NCBI GenBank assembly: GCA_000720995.1
Contig: JOEL01000003.1
Coordinates: 1-64,000, forward strand
Reading direction: 5' to 3'
DNA length: 64,000 nucleotides
DNA from: Streptomyces celluloflavus
GTDB taxonomy: Bacteria; Actinomycetota; Actinomycetes; Streptomycetales; Streptomycetaceae
Positions within the stretch are counted from its first letter, which is position 1. Each line of letters begins with the position of its first letter. The notes under the pieces were generated by a model that was given only the letters and a program-made list of their open reading frames with translations, was not told where the DNA came from and did no database searches. This document shows positions 52,582-61,060 of the stretch, piece after piece. The position numbers and the translations under genes are program-made.

Positions 52582-53979
52582 ATGACCGAATCGCAGACTG
52601 CCCCTTCCCGCCCCCACCACTGGCGCCGGGACCTCGTCGAGCTGGCCGCCCTGTTCACGGCCGTGGCCGTGGCGGACGGCGTCGCCAATGCCGTGGCCCA
52701 CGGCCCCTCGGGCCCGGTGCTGCTGTGCGCCGCGGCCGCCGCCCTGCTGGCCACGTCCGCGTTCCACGTCTGGTGGTCCCGCCGCCACGGGCACGCGCCA
52801 CCGCCGACCGCGGCCGATACCGGCGCCACGGCGCCCGCCCCGGCCGAGGCACCCCGGACCGGCCGGCCGGGGACGGCGCTGTGGCGGATGCGGACCACGG
52901 TCCGGGACGAGCCGGGCAGCCTGGCCGCCCTGTGCGGGGCGCTGGCCGCGCGGCGGGTGGACATCCTCAGCCTCCAGACCCATCCGCTCTCCGACGGCAC
53001 GGTCGACGAGTTCCTGCTGCGTGCACCGGCCGATCTGGCGCCGGCCGAGCTGACCCGGGCGGTGGCGGGTGCGGGCGGCGCGCACAGCTGGCTGGAGCGG
53101 GCCGATGCCCACGATCTCGTCGACGCGCCCACCCGGATGCTGAGCCTGGCGACCCGTACCGCCCTGGACTCCGCCGAACTGCCGCTGGCACTGCGGCAGT
53201 TGCTGGGCCGCTGCACCATCCACTCGGTGCCCGCGGGCGCGCCGCACGGCCGGCCGCGCACCGCGCAGGTGCCCGCCGAAGGCGTGCTGGCCGAGCACAC
53301 CATGACGTTCCGCGACCCCTCCGGGGGCTCCCTAACCATCGAAAGGCCGCAGTTGCCGTTCACGCCCACCGAATTCGCCCGGGTACGCGCACTGGTCGAC
53401 CTGGACACCAGGCTCGGCCAGCGGGTGCCGCCGCGGCGCGACGTACTGACGCTGCCGGCGGGCAACGCCCTCACGGTCCGCCGCGCCGGTACCGCCGACC
53501 GGGCCGCCGCCCGCGAGATGCACGCCCGCTGCTCCGCGGACACCCTCGCGCGGCGCTACCACGGCCCGGTCTCCGACGCGGACCGCTATCTGGGGCATCT
53601 GCTCAGCCCGCGGTTCGGCCGCACCCTCGCGGTGGAGACCGCCTCCGGCCGGCTGGTGGCGCTCGGGCATCTGCTGTGGGACGGCGACGAGACCGAGGTG
53701 GCGCTGCTGGTCGAGGACGCCTGGCAGCGGCGCGGGATCGGCGCGGAGCTGCTGCGCCGGCTGGTGGCGATGGCGGCCGACGCGGGCTCCGAGAGCGTGT
53801 ACGCCGTCACCCAGGCGTCCAACACCGCGATGGTGGCGGCGATGCGCGGGCTCGGCGTCCCGCTGGACTACCAGATCGAGGAGGGCACGCTGGTGATCAC
53901 CGCGCGGCCGTCGGGTGTACCCGTCCTGCGCGGCGGCCACGGGCCGGTACAGGTGCCGGACGGCTCCGCCCGCCGCTGA
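52582..53979 (+). CDS. Membrane-anchored ACT-GNAT fusion protein
   Basis: The protein has 465 residues. Two hydrophobic helices lie at about 18-60 (VELAALFTAVAVADGVANAV; LLCAAAAALLATSAFHVWW), then a Pro/Ala-rich linker. An ACT domain follows (about 96-160; VRDEPGSLAALCGALAARRV DILSLQ, with the ligand-binding Gly). The C-terminal GNAT domain (about 295-440) has the acetyl-CoA loop QRRGIGAELLRRL. ACT domains bind amino acids, so acetylation may be controlled by one, as in some protein lysine acetyltransferases. I know soluble ACT-GNAT proteins from actinobacteria; the membrane anchor is notable. It is transcribed alone, with 83 bp upstream. Confidence 0.8.
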   Translation: MTESQTAPSRPHHWRRDLVELAALFTAVAVADGVANAVAHGPSGPVLLCAAAAALLATSAFHVWWSRRHGHAPPPTAADTGATAPAPAEAPRTGRPGTALWRMRTTVRDEPGSLAALCGALAARRVDILSLQTHPLSDGTVDEFLLRAPADLAPAELTRAVAGAGGAHSWLERADAHDLVDAPTRMLSLATRTALDSAELPLALRQLLGRCTIHSVPAGAPHGRPRTAQVPAEGVLAEHTMTFRDPSGGSLTIERPQLPFTPTEFARVRALVDLDTRLGQRVPPRRDVLTLPAGNALTVRRAGTADRAAAREMHARCSADTLARRYHGPVSDADRYLGHLLSPRFGRTLAVETASGRLVALGHLLWDGDETEVALLVEDAWQRRGIGAELLRRLVAMAADAGSESVYAVTQASNTAMVAAMRGLGVPLDYQIEEGTLVITARPSGVPVLRGGHGPVQVPDGSARR

Positions 53980-54088
53980 GCGCGGCGGTGGGGCCGGGGC
54001 GCGCCCGGCGCCACCGGCAGCCGGCACGACTGGTGCATACCGAGTATTCCGGGTGACGGGACGGGGGCGCCCGTATGAGGATGGCCGC

Positions 54089-55780
54089 ATGTCCCACACC
54101 ACTTCTTCCGACGGCCCGCTGCCCCGCCAGGTCGCCGACGCCTACGTCGACGCCCTCGTCGGCCTCGACCCGATCACCGGTACCTACCTCGGCATCGCCG
54201 AGAGCTCCGGCAGACTCCCCGACTTCTCCCCCACGGGCCAGGAAGCGGTGGCCCAGCTCGCCCGCACGACCCTGGAGAAGCTCACCGAGGCCGAGGCGCG
54301 GCCGGGTGCGGACAGCGCCGCCGAGCGGCGCTGCGGGCGCCTGCTGCGCGAGCGGCTGACGGCCGAGCTGGCGGTGCACGAGGCGGGCGAGCACCTGCGT
54401 ACGGTCAGCAACATCAGCTCGCCGCTGCACCACATCCGCGAGGTCTTCACCGTCACCCCCGCCGACACCGACGAGGACTGGGCGGCCATCGCCCGGCGGC
54501 TGCGTGCGGTGCCCGCCGCGCTGGAGGGCTACCGCGCCGCCCTCGAAACCGGCCGCGAGCGGGGGCTGCTCGGCGGACCGCGCCAAGTGGCCACCGTCCT
54601 CGACCAGCTGGACGAATGGATCGGTACGGACCGCGGCTGGTTCGCCGAGTTCACCGACCCGGGCCCGGAGCGGCTGCGCGGCGAGCTGACCGAGGCCGCA
54701 GCGGTGGCGACCGGCGCGCTGGCCGAACTCCGCGGCTGGCTGCGCGACAGCTACGCCCCGGCCGTCGCCGGTGCCCCGGACGTGGTCGGCCGGGAGCGCT
54801 ACGGCCGGCTGGCCCGCTACTACAACGGCGCCGACCTCGATCTGGACGAGGCGTACGCGTTCGGCTGGTCCGAGTTCCACCGGCTGCTGGCCGAGATGGA
54901 GAAGGAGGCCGGCAAGGTCCTGCCCGGTGCGCGGACCCCGTGGGAGGCGCTGGCCTGGCTCGATGAGCACGGCGAGGCCATCGAGGGCGTCGAGGAGACC
55001 CGGCAGTGGCTCCAGTCCCTCATGGACGAGGCCATCGAGGCGCTGGACGGTACCCACTTCGAGCTCGCCGAGCGGGTGCGCCGGGTCGAGTCCCGGATCG
55101 CCCCGGCGGGCAGCGCCGCGGCCCCGTACTACACCGAGCCCTCGCTGGACTTCTCCCGGCCCGGCCGCACCTGGCTGCCGACGATGGGCGAGACCCGTTT
55201 CCCGGCGTACGACCTGGTCTCCACCTGGTACCACGAGGGGGTGCCCGGCCATCACCTCCAGCTGGCGCAGTGGGCGCATGTCGCCGACGACCTCTCGCGC
55301 TACCAGACGACGGTGGGCGGCGTCAGCGCGAACGCCGAGGGCTGGGCGCTGTACGCCGAGCGCCTGATGGACGAGCTGGGCTTCCTGACCAACGCCGAGC
55401 GGCGGCTGGGCTATCTGGACGCGCAGATGCTGCGGGCGATCCGGGTCGTCATCGACATCGGCATGCATCTGGAGCTGGAGATCCCCGCGGACTCCCCCTT
55501 CCACCCGGGCGAGCGCTGGACGCCCGAGCTGGCCCAGGAGTTCCTGGCCCGGCACAGCAGCCGCCCGGCCGACTACATCGAGAGCGAGGTCATCCGCTAC
55601 CAGGGCATGGCCGGCCAGGCCATCGGCTACAAGCTGGGCGAGCGCGTCTGGCTCCAGGGCCGGGCGGCGGCCCGTGCGCGGCACGGCGCGGACTTCGACC
55701 TCAAGGCGTGGCACATGGCCGCGCTGTCGCAGGGTTCGCTGGGGCTGGACGATCTGCTGAGCGAGATCTCGGCGCTCTGA
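54089..55780 (+). CDS. DUF885-family metallopeptidase
   Basis: The protein has 563 residues and no signal peptide. The motif YHEGVPGHHLQ (about 380) gives the zinc-binding His-Glu and a second His pair, and SANAEGWALYAERLM supplies the third ligand Glu. These define DUF885, which is related to M2/M32-type peptidases. The N-terminus is helical (QVADAYVDALVGLDP). It probably acts as a cytoplasmic oligopeptidase. ATG at 54089 begins the conserved part. It ends at a strong bidirectional terminator. Confidence 0.87.
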   Translation: MSHTTSSDGPLPRQVADAYVDALVGLDPITGTYLGIAESSGRLPDFSPTGQEAVAQLARTTLEKLTEAEARPGADSAAERRCGRLLRERLTAELAVHEAGEHLRTVSNISSPLHHIREVFTVTPADTDEDWAAIARRLRAVPAALEGYRAALETGRERGLLGGPRQVATVLDQLDEWIGTDRGWFAEFTDPGPERLRGELTEAAAVATGALAELRGWLRDSYAPAVAGAPDVVGRERYGRLARYYNGADLDLDEAYAFGWSEFHRLLAEMEKEAGKVLPGARTPWEALAWLDEHGEAIEGVEETRQWLQSLMDEAIEALDGTHFELAERVRRVESRIAPAGSAAAPYYTEPSLDFSRPGRTWLPTMGETRFPAYDLVSTWYHEGVPGHHLQLAQWAHVADDLSRYQTTVGGVSANAEGWALYAERLMDELGFLTNAERRLGYLDAQMLRAIRVVIDIGMHLELEIPADSPFHPGERWTPELAQEFLARHSSRPADYIESEVIRYQGMAGQAIGYKLGERVWLQGRAAARARHGADFDLKAWHMAALSQGSLGLDDLLSEISAL

Positions 55781-55809
55781 CACCGGCGGCCGCGCGGCGG
55801 CCCGTCCCG

Positions 55810-55852
55810 GCGGCGGCCGGTCACCCCACCTCGTGCGGTGACCGGCCGCCGC
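55810..55852. terminator. Strong bidirectional terminator
   Basis: GCGGCGGCCGGTCACC (55810-55825) and GGTGACCGGCCGCCGC (55837-55852) form a perfect 16-bp stem with an 11-base loop. It lies between the convergent DUF885 gene and the small secreted protein gene, 30 and 20 bp from their stops. Confidence 0.8.
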
Positions 55853-55871
55853 GGCATCCGAGGCGTCACCG

Positions 55872-56306
55872 TCATTTCACGACGACCGCGGCCCGCCACC
55901 GGATGACGATGCGGGGGCACACATGGCCGGGAGCGGCGACGCAGCGCCGGTAGGCGGTGACATCGCTGGTGCCACGGCCCACCGCGCGGAAGACCGCGGA
56001 CGCGCCGCCGTCCGGTGAGGTGCCGCCCCGGGAGCGCCGGAGGACACCGGGCGCGGTGGCGGCCGGCTCGCTCCACGCCCACCTGACACCCTGGTCCCGG
56101 ATGCCGGTCAGCTTGACCGTGACCGTGTCGCCACGGGCCACGGTCACGGTGCGGCCGTCGTCCGCGTTCGTGAGGGTGACGCTGCGGGCGGCCCGGATCT
56201 GGTGCGGGTGCGGCGCGGCGGTCGCGTCCCCGGGGACGGCGGCCGTGGTCGCGGCCAGCGCCATCCCCAGGGCCAGCGAAGCGGTCAGACGGGTGGCGGT
56301 TTTCAT
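55872..56306 (-). CDS. Small secreted protein of unknown function
   Basis: The protein has 144 residues. A Sec signal peptide (KTATRLTASLALGMALAATT, then AVPGDATAAP) is followed by a mature domain rich in beta strands: RSVTLTNADDGRTVTV, RGDTVTVKL, FRAVGRGTSDVTAY and IVIRWRAAVVV. There are two Cys near the end that could pair. The pattern of a beta sandwich with a central Trp-rich loop (VRWAWSEP) resembles chagasin-like inhibitors, but the signature loops are not convincing. ATG at 56306 follows GGGGGAGA. It is a single-gene unit. Confidence 0.7.
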   Translation of the reverse strand: MKTATRLTASLALGMALAATTAAVPGDATAAPHPHQIRAARSVTLTNADDGRTVTVARGDTVTVKLTGIRDQGVRWAWSEPAATAPGVLRRSRGGTSPDGGASAVFRAVGRGTSDVTAYRRCVAAPGHVCPRIVIRWRAAVVVK

Positions 56307-56414
56307 GGGATCTCCCCCGGAGCCGGACGAACAGGTGGCGGTCGTCATACCCCTCCTTGCCGGCCCGTAGAGCCCTTCTCCCTCCACTTCACCCCAATTC
56401 GTGAGCTCTGGGGC

Positions 56415-56662
56415 TTATAAGAAGAACTGGCGCCAACTGAGGTCCGCGGTGCCGGAGTTGAGGTAGTTCACGGGTGCCCCGGGACCGGCGGGGGTGACGA
56501 CTGCTTCGGCCTCAAGGTCGCCACCCGGTCGATGAGGCCTCTGGAGGAGGTGTCGGGCCGGATCGGCGCGCTCGGCCCGGTGACGACCAGCGTCGTCCAC
56601 TCCTCACCGCTGCCGCCGCCGCCCGGTCGGCCGCTGACCGGGCCCCGCCCCTCCCCGGCGGC
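56415..56662 (-). pseudogene. Possible frameshifted gene remnant after sbcC
   Basis: No intact gene lies between 56307 and 56662. Two neighbouring frames show natural-looking residues: one, directly following the sbcC stop, contains GEEWTTLVVTG and GLIDRVAT, and the next, shifted by one base, ends VNYLNSGTADLSWRQFFL before TAA. Joined by a frameshift near 56516-56524 they would be the C-terminus of some protein. I do not recognise it, and chance coding potential in GC-rich DNA is a real alternative. Confidence 0.25.
56621..56643 (-). terminator. Hairpin after sbcC
   Basis: GCCCGGTC (56621-56628) and GACCGGGC (56636-56643) form a perfect 8-bp stem with a 7-base loop, 20 bp after the sbcC stop. 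There is no T tract. It is a likely end of the sbcD-sbcC transcript. Confidence 0.5.
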
Positions 56663-59600
56663 TCAGGCCCGGACGCGGTGCCGGACCGTGGAGCCCGTCC
56701 GGTCCTTGACGACCTCCAGCTGGACCGGGATGCGCGCCCTGAGGTCGGCGACATGGCTGACGATGCCGACGCTGCGGTCCCGTTCGCGCAGCGAGTCCAG
56801 CACGTCCAGCACCTCGTCCAGGGTCTGCTCGTCGAGGCTGCCGAACCCCTCGTCGATGAAGAGGGTGTCCAGCCGGGTGCCACCGGCCTCGTCGGTGACG
56901 ACATCGGCGAGCCCGAGCGCCAGCGCGAGCGAGGCGAAGAACGTCTCGCCGCCGGAGAGGCTGGCGGTGTCCCGCTCATGACCGGTCCAGGCGTCGATGA
57001 CGTGCAGACCGAGGCCGGAACGCCGGGCGCCGCCGGCCCGTTCGTCGGAGTGGACGAGGGTGTAGCGGCCGGCGGACATCCGGTGCAGCCGCGCGCTGGC
57101 GGCGGCCGCGACCTGTTCGAGCCGGGCGGCGAGTACGTAGGACTCCAGCCGCATCCGCCGTTCGTTCTCGGCGGAGGTGCCGGAGGTGAGCGAGGCCAGC
57201 CGCGCGATGCGGTCGTACGCGGCGCGCAGCGGGGCCAGTGCGCGGGCGTCGGCCTGCGCGCGGGCCGAGAGCCGGTCGAGCTCGGCGCAGCGTTCGCGGG
57301 CCGCGGCATGGGTCGCGGAGGCGGTCCGCAGCCGCGCTCCGGCGGCCTCCAGCGCGGTGCGCGCGGCGTCCGGGTCCACGGGTGGCAGGGCCGCCGCGGC
57401 GACCGCGGCCGGATCGGCCAGCTCCGCCGCCACCGCGGCCGATTCGGCCTGCCAGGCGTCGAGGCGCTCCTGCAACGCCCGCCATTCGCCGTCGTGCAGC
57501 AGCGCCGCCGCGGCGTCCTCGGGGGTGTCGAATCCGGCGCGCCGGGCGGCGTCCGACAGTCCGGTGCCGGCTTCCGCGGACCGCTGGGCGCAGGCGTCGG
57601 CGGTACGGGACGCCTCGGCGGCGGCGGTGAGCAGGGCCACCTCCCGCTCCAGCCGTCCGGCCCGTTCGGCCACGCTCGCGCAGTCGCCCCGCGCCCGGTC
57701 CAACTCCGTCTCCAGCGCGGTCCGTTCGCGCTCCAGGGCCTCGCGGTGGGAGGTGCGGGCGGCGGCCCGGCGCTCGGCGCGCTGCTGTTCGGTGCGGCGC
57801 CGTTCGTACTCGCCCTCCGCCCGGCCGAGGGCTTCGCGCGCGGTGTGCAGCTCCGCGCCGGCCGCCCGGTCGCGGGCGAAGGACTTTCGCAACTCGTCGG
57901 CGTGCGCGGCGAGTTCGGCCGTCGGCGTGTCTCCCGCGGTGGCGGCCGCGGCGGCCAGTGCCTCCTTGGCGGACTGGCAGCGCGCCGCCGCTTCCTGGCG
58001 GGCGTCCTCGGCCCCGCGGTGGGCGGCCAGGGCGGCTTCCTCGGTCGCGCGGTCGATGTGGCCGGCGCCCGCGCGGGCCGGGTCGGGGTGTTCGCGCGCG
58101 CCGCACACGGCGCACGGCCGCCCGTCCTGGAGGCCGTCCGCGAGTTCGGCGGCGATCCCGCGCAGCCGTCGGTCCTTGAGGTCGAGCCAACGCTCATGGG
58201 CGGCCGTGGTCCGCTCCCGGGCGGTGAGCAACTCCCGTTCGGCGGAGCGGACTTCGCCGGTGAGGGCGTCGCGCCTGCGGGCCGCCGCCAGCCGGGCGGC
58301 GGCCGCCTCCAGCAGGGTGCCGAGCTGTCCGGTCCGGGTCGCGGCCTCCTGGGCCGTCTCGATGCGCCGCTGGAGGGACTGCCGGGTGGTGTCCCAGTCC
58401 GCGAGCCAGGCGGCGGCGTCCAGCAGGGTCTGCTCGTCGGCGCGCGCCTCGCGGTCGAGTCCGGCGCGCTCCAGGCCGATGTCGGCGGCCCGCCGTTCGG
58501 CGCGCCGGGCCGCCGCGAGCGACCCGAGGTCTTCCCGCGACCGCCGTTCCCGCGCGGCGAGCCGGTGCCCTTCGGCGTCGGCGAGGCCGGGCGGCAGTGC
58601 GCTCCGGTGCCGGCGTTCGGCCTGGCGCGCGGCGGTCAGTTCGCGGCGGGCGGCGTCGTCGAGGGCGAGCGCGGGGGCGACGTCCGCGGCGGCGCGGGCC
58701 CGCACCAGCCGGTCGCGGGTCCGGTCCCGCTCCGCGGTGCGGGCGTCGAGCTGTGCGGCGCGCCGACGGGCATCCGCGTGGCGCTGTTGCAGCCGGTCCC
58801 GTTCCCGGGCCTCCTCCAGCCACCGCTCCGCCGACCGCGCCGCGGCCTCGGCGGCCCCTGCCGTGGCCTGCGCGATCTCCAGCCGCTCCCGGGCGCCGAC
58901 CCGGGCCACCGCGGCCCGGACCAGCACGGCCTCGGCGAATCCCGGCTCGCCGGGGCCGGGCGCGTCGGCAGGAGCATCGGCGCCCCGCCGTCCGGTGCGC
59001 GCCGCGGGCCCGGTCTGCCTCGGTACGGCCGCGGTCGCCGCGCCGCCCCGGCCGCCGCCGGACGGGGCCGGGAGCGCGGGGTCGGCGAGATCGGGGTGCT
59101 CGCCGGCCGCCTGCGCCATCCGGTGCGCCAGCGCCAGCAGCCGTTCGTCGCCCGCGGCGACCCGGTCCGCGGCGGCCTTGCGGCGCGCGGCGAGCCGCTC
59201 TTCGAGGGCGGCGAACCGGCGGGTGTCGAAGAGCCGGCCGAGCAGCCGGCCGCGGGCCTCGGCGTCGGCGCGCAGGAACCGGGCGAAGTCGCCCTGCGGC
59301 AAGAGCACGACCTGGCAGAACTGTTCCTTGCTCATGCCGAGCAGCTGGCCGATCTCCTCGCCGATCTCCTGGTGGGAGCGGCTCAGCGCCTTCCAGTGCC
59401 CGCCCGACCCGTCGCCGGTCGCCGCCGGGACGTACTCCCGCAGCCGGCTCTGCGCCTTCTCCCGGGTCGTGCCGCTGCCCCGCTTCTTGGGGCGCACCTG
59501 CTCGGGCAGCCGAGTGAGCTCCAGCCGCCGTCCGGCCACGGTCAGTTCGAGAACGACCTCGGTGAGGGTCAGCGGGTCCGCCAGATCGCTGCGCAGCGCC

Positions 59601-59791
59601 TGGCCGCTCTGCCGGGCCCCGGGCACCGACCCGTACAGCGCGAAGCAGACGGCGTCCAGCACCGAGGTCTTGCCCGCGCCCGTCGGCCCGTGCAGGAGGA
59701 AGAGGCCCTCCCGGGTGAGCTGGTCGAAGTCGACGGTCTGGGTGCGGCCGAACGGTCCGAAGGCCGTGACGGACAGCCGGTGCAGCCTCAT
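56663..59791 (-). CDS. sbcC: Exonuclease subunit SbcC (Rad50-like ATPase)
   Basis: The protein has 1042 residues. The N-terminal ATPase half has GPTGAGKTSVLDAV (Walker A, about 35) and the Q-loop VVLLPQGDFARFL. Long Ala/Arg/Glu-rich coiled coils follow on both sides of the zinc hook CAVC (about 565). The C-terminal half has the signature LSGGETFFASLALALGL and Walker B LFIDEGFGSLD. With SbcD it cleaves hairpins and DNA ends. ATG at 59791 overlaps the sbcD stop (ATGA). An in-frame extension upstream of this start is antisense to sbcD and rejected. Confidence 0.95.
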   Translation of the reverse strand: MRLHRLSVTAFGPFGRTQTVDFDQLTREGLFLLHGPTGAGKTSVLDAVCFALYGSVPGARQSGQALRSDLADPLTLTEVVLELTVAGRRLELTRLPEQVRPKKRGSGTTREKAQSRLREYVPAATGDGSGGHWKALSRSHQEIGEEIGQLLGMSKEQFCQVVLLPQGDFARFLRADAEARGRLLGRLFDTRRFAALEERLAARRKAAADRVAAGDERLLALAHRMAQAAGEHPDLADPALPAPSGGGRGGAATAAVPRQTGPAARTGRRGADAPADAPGPGEPGFAEAVLVRAAVARVGARERLEIAQATAGAAEAAARSAERWLEEARERDRLQQRHADARRRAAQLDARTAERDRTRDRLVRARAAADVAPALALDDAARRELTAARQAERRHRSALPPGLADAEGHRLAARERRSREDLGSLAAARRAERRAADIGLERAGLDREARADEQTLLDAAAWLADWDTTRQSLQRRIETAQEAATRTGQLGTLLEAAAARLAAARRRDALTGEVRSAERELLTARERTTAAHERWLDLKDRRLRGIAAELADGLQDGRPCAVCGAREHPDPARAGAGHIDRATEEAALAAHRGAEDARQEAAARCQSAKEALAAAAATAGDTPTAELAAHADELRKSFARDRAAGAELHTAREALGRAEGEYERRRTEQQRAERRAAARTSHREALERERTALETELDRARGDCASVAERAGRLEREVALLTAAAEASRTADACAQRSAEAGTGLSDAARRAGFDTPEDAAAALLHDGEWRALQERLDAWQAESAAVAAELADPAAVAAAALPPVDPDAARTALEAAGARLRTASATHAAARERCAELDRLSARAQADARALAPLRAAYDRIARLASLTSGTSAENERRMRLESYVLAARLEQVAAAASARLHRMSAGRYTLVHSDERAGGARRSGLGLHVIDAWTGHERDTASLSGGETFFASLALALGLADVVTDEAGGTRLDTLFIDEGFGSLDEQTLDEVLDVLDSLRERDRSVGIVSHVADLRARIPVQLEVVKDRTGSTVRHRVRA

Positions 59792-60954
59792 CGCGCCACC
59801 TCGTGCACCGCGTCGTCGAGTCGTACCTCGTCGATCGCCGAGCGCAGTTCGGCCCGCTCCGCCTCGTCGGCCGCGCGTCCGGACCGCACATGTGCCACGA
59901 AGTCCTCGGCGATCTCCTGGTCGCCGCGGCCGCGCAGCCGCTGAGCGTACGAGGCGAGCGAGCGGGCCGGTCCCTCGTCCGGGTCGAAGACGAGGCTGAC
60001 CAGATGCGGGAAGCGTTTGCCGAGCCGGGCCATCGGCTCGTGCGGGCGGGCGGTGTCGGTGAGCGTCGCCTCGACCCACGCCTGTTCGTGCGCGCCGAGC
60101 GCCGGGTCCGCCAGCAGATCCTCCAGCGGGCCGCGGATCCGGGCCAGCGGACGCGGTACCGGGCAGTCGATCCGTTCCGCGTGCACCGCGCCCGCCGCGT
60201 CCAGGTCGATGAGCCACGACGACTTGCGGTGCCCGGCCTCGGAGAAGGAGTAGGCGAGCGGCGATCCGGAGTAGCGGACCCGGTCGCCGAGCGTCTGGCA
60301 GCCGTGCAGATGCCCGAGGGCGGCGTAGTCGACGCCGTCGAAGACGGCCGCGGGGACGGCGGCGACCCCGCCGACGCTGATGTCGCGCTCGCTGTCGCTG
60401 ACGGTGCCTCCGGTGACGAAGGCGTGCGCGAGCACCACGGAGCGCGTCCCCGCGGGCCGGCCGGCGAGGTCGGCGCGGACCCGGTCCATGGCCGCGCCGA
60501 GCACCTCGGCGTGCGTGGCCCGTCCGGCGCCGAGCTCGTCGCGCACCATGGCCGGTTCGAGGTACGGCAGGCCGTAGAGCGCGACCGGGCCGTGGCCGTC
60601 GGCGAGCAGCACCGGGGTGCCGCAGTCCGCCGGGTCGGTGCGCAGGTGGATCCCGGCCCGGCGCATCAGGCCGGAGCCGACGCCGAGGCGGCGGGCGGAG
60701 TCGTGGTTGCCGGAGATCATGACGGTGGGGACGCCGAGGCCGGCGAGGCGGTGCAGGGCGTCGTCGAAGAGTTCGACGGCGGCGAGCGGGGGGACGGCAC
60801 GGTCGTAGACATCGCCAGAGACGAGCACCGCGTCGATCTCCCGGGTGCGGACCGTCTCGACGAGGTGGTCGAGGAACGCGCGCTGGGCGGTGAGCAGGCT
60901 CACGCGGTGAAAGGACCGGCCCAGATGCCAGTCCGAGGTGTGCAGGATCCTCAC
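59788..60954 (-). CDS. sbcD: Exonuclease subunit SbcD (Mre11-like nuclease)
   Basis: The protein has 388 residues and the five metallophosphoesterase motifs in order: HTSDWHLGRSFH, VSGDVYDRAVPP, ISGNHDSARR, VLAHAFVTGG and GHLHGCQ. The C-terminal part (about 270-385) is the SbcD capping/SbcC-binding region. The GTG at 60954 is set by GGGAG seven bases upstream; the longer frame adds an Arg-rich leader. It forms an operon with sbcC by stop/start overlap. Confidence 0.95.
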   Translation of the reverse strand: MRILHTSDWHLGRSFHRVSLLTAQRAFLDHLVETVRTREIDAVLVSGDVYDRAVPPLAAVELFDDALHRLAGLGVPTVMISGNHDSARRLGVGSGLMRRAGIHLRTDPADCGTPVLLADGHGPVALYGLPYLEPAMVRDELGAGRATHAEVLGAAMDRVRADLAGRPAGTRSVVLAHAFVTGGTVSDSERDISVGGVAAVPAAVFDGVDYAALGHLHGCQTLGDRVRYSGSPLAYSFSEAGHRKSSWLIDLDAAGAVHAERIDCPVPRPLARIRGPLEDLLADPALGAHEQAWVEATLTDTARPHEPMARLGKRFPHLVSLVFDPDEGPARSLASYAQRLRGRGDQEIAEDFVAHVRSGRAADEAERAELRSAIDEVRLDDAVHEVAR

Positions 60955-61060
60955 CGCAGAGCTCCCACCCGCACCGCCACGCCTCCGCCTTCTCGTGCTT
61001 CGCAAGAATCAGCATCCGGCCGGCGCACCCGGCGCGGGCCGTTCCTCAGCTCCGGACACT

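Noticed and set aside
55872-56306. Assigning the small secreted protein to the chagasin (I42) inhibitor family
   Set aside because: The general beta-sandwich look is similar, but the characteristic inhibitor loops cannot be recognised.
56678-59999. Two very long plus-strand frames across sbcC
   Set aside because: They are shadows of the Ala/Arg/Glu-rich SbcC coiled coils.
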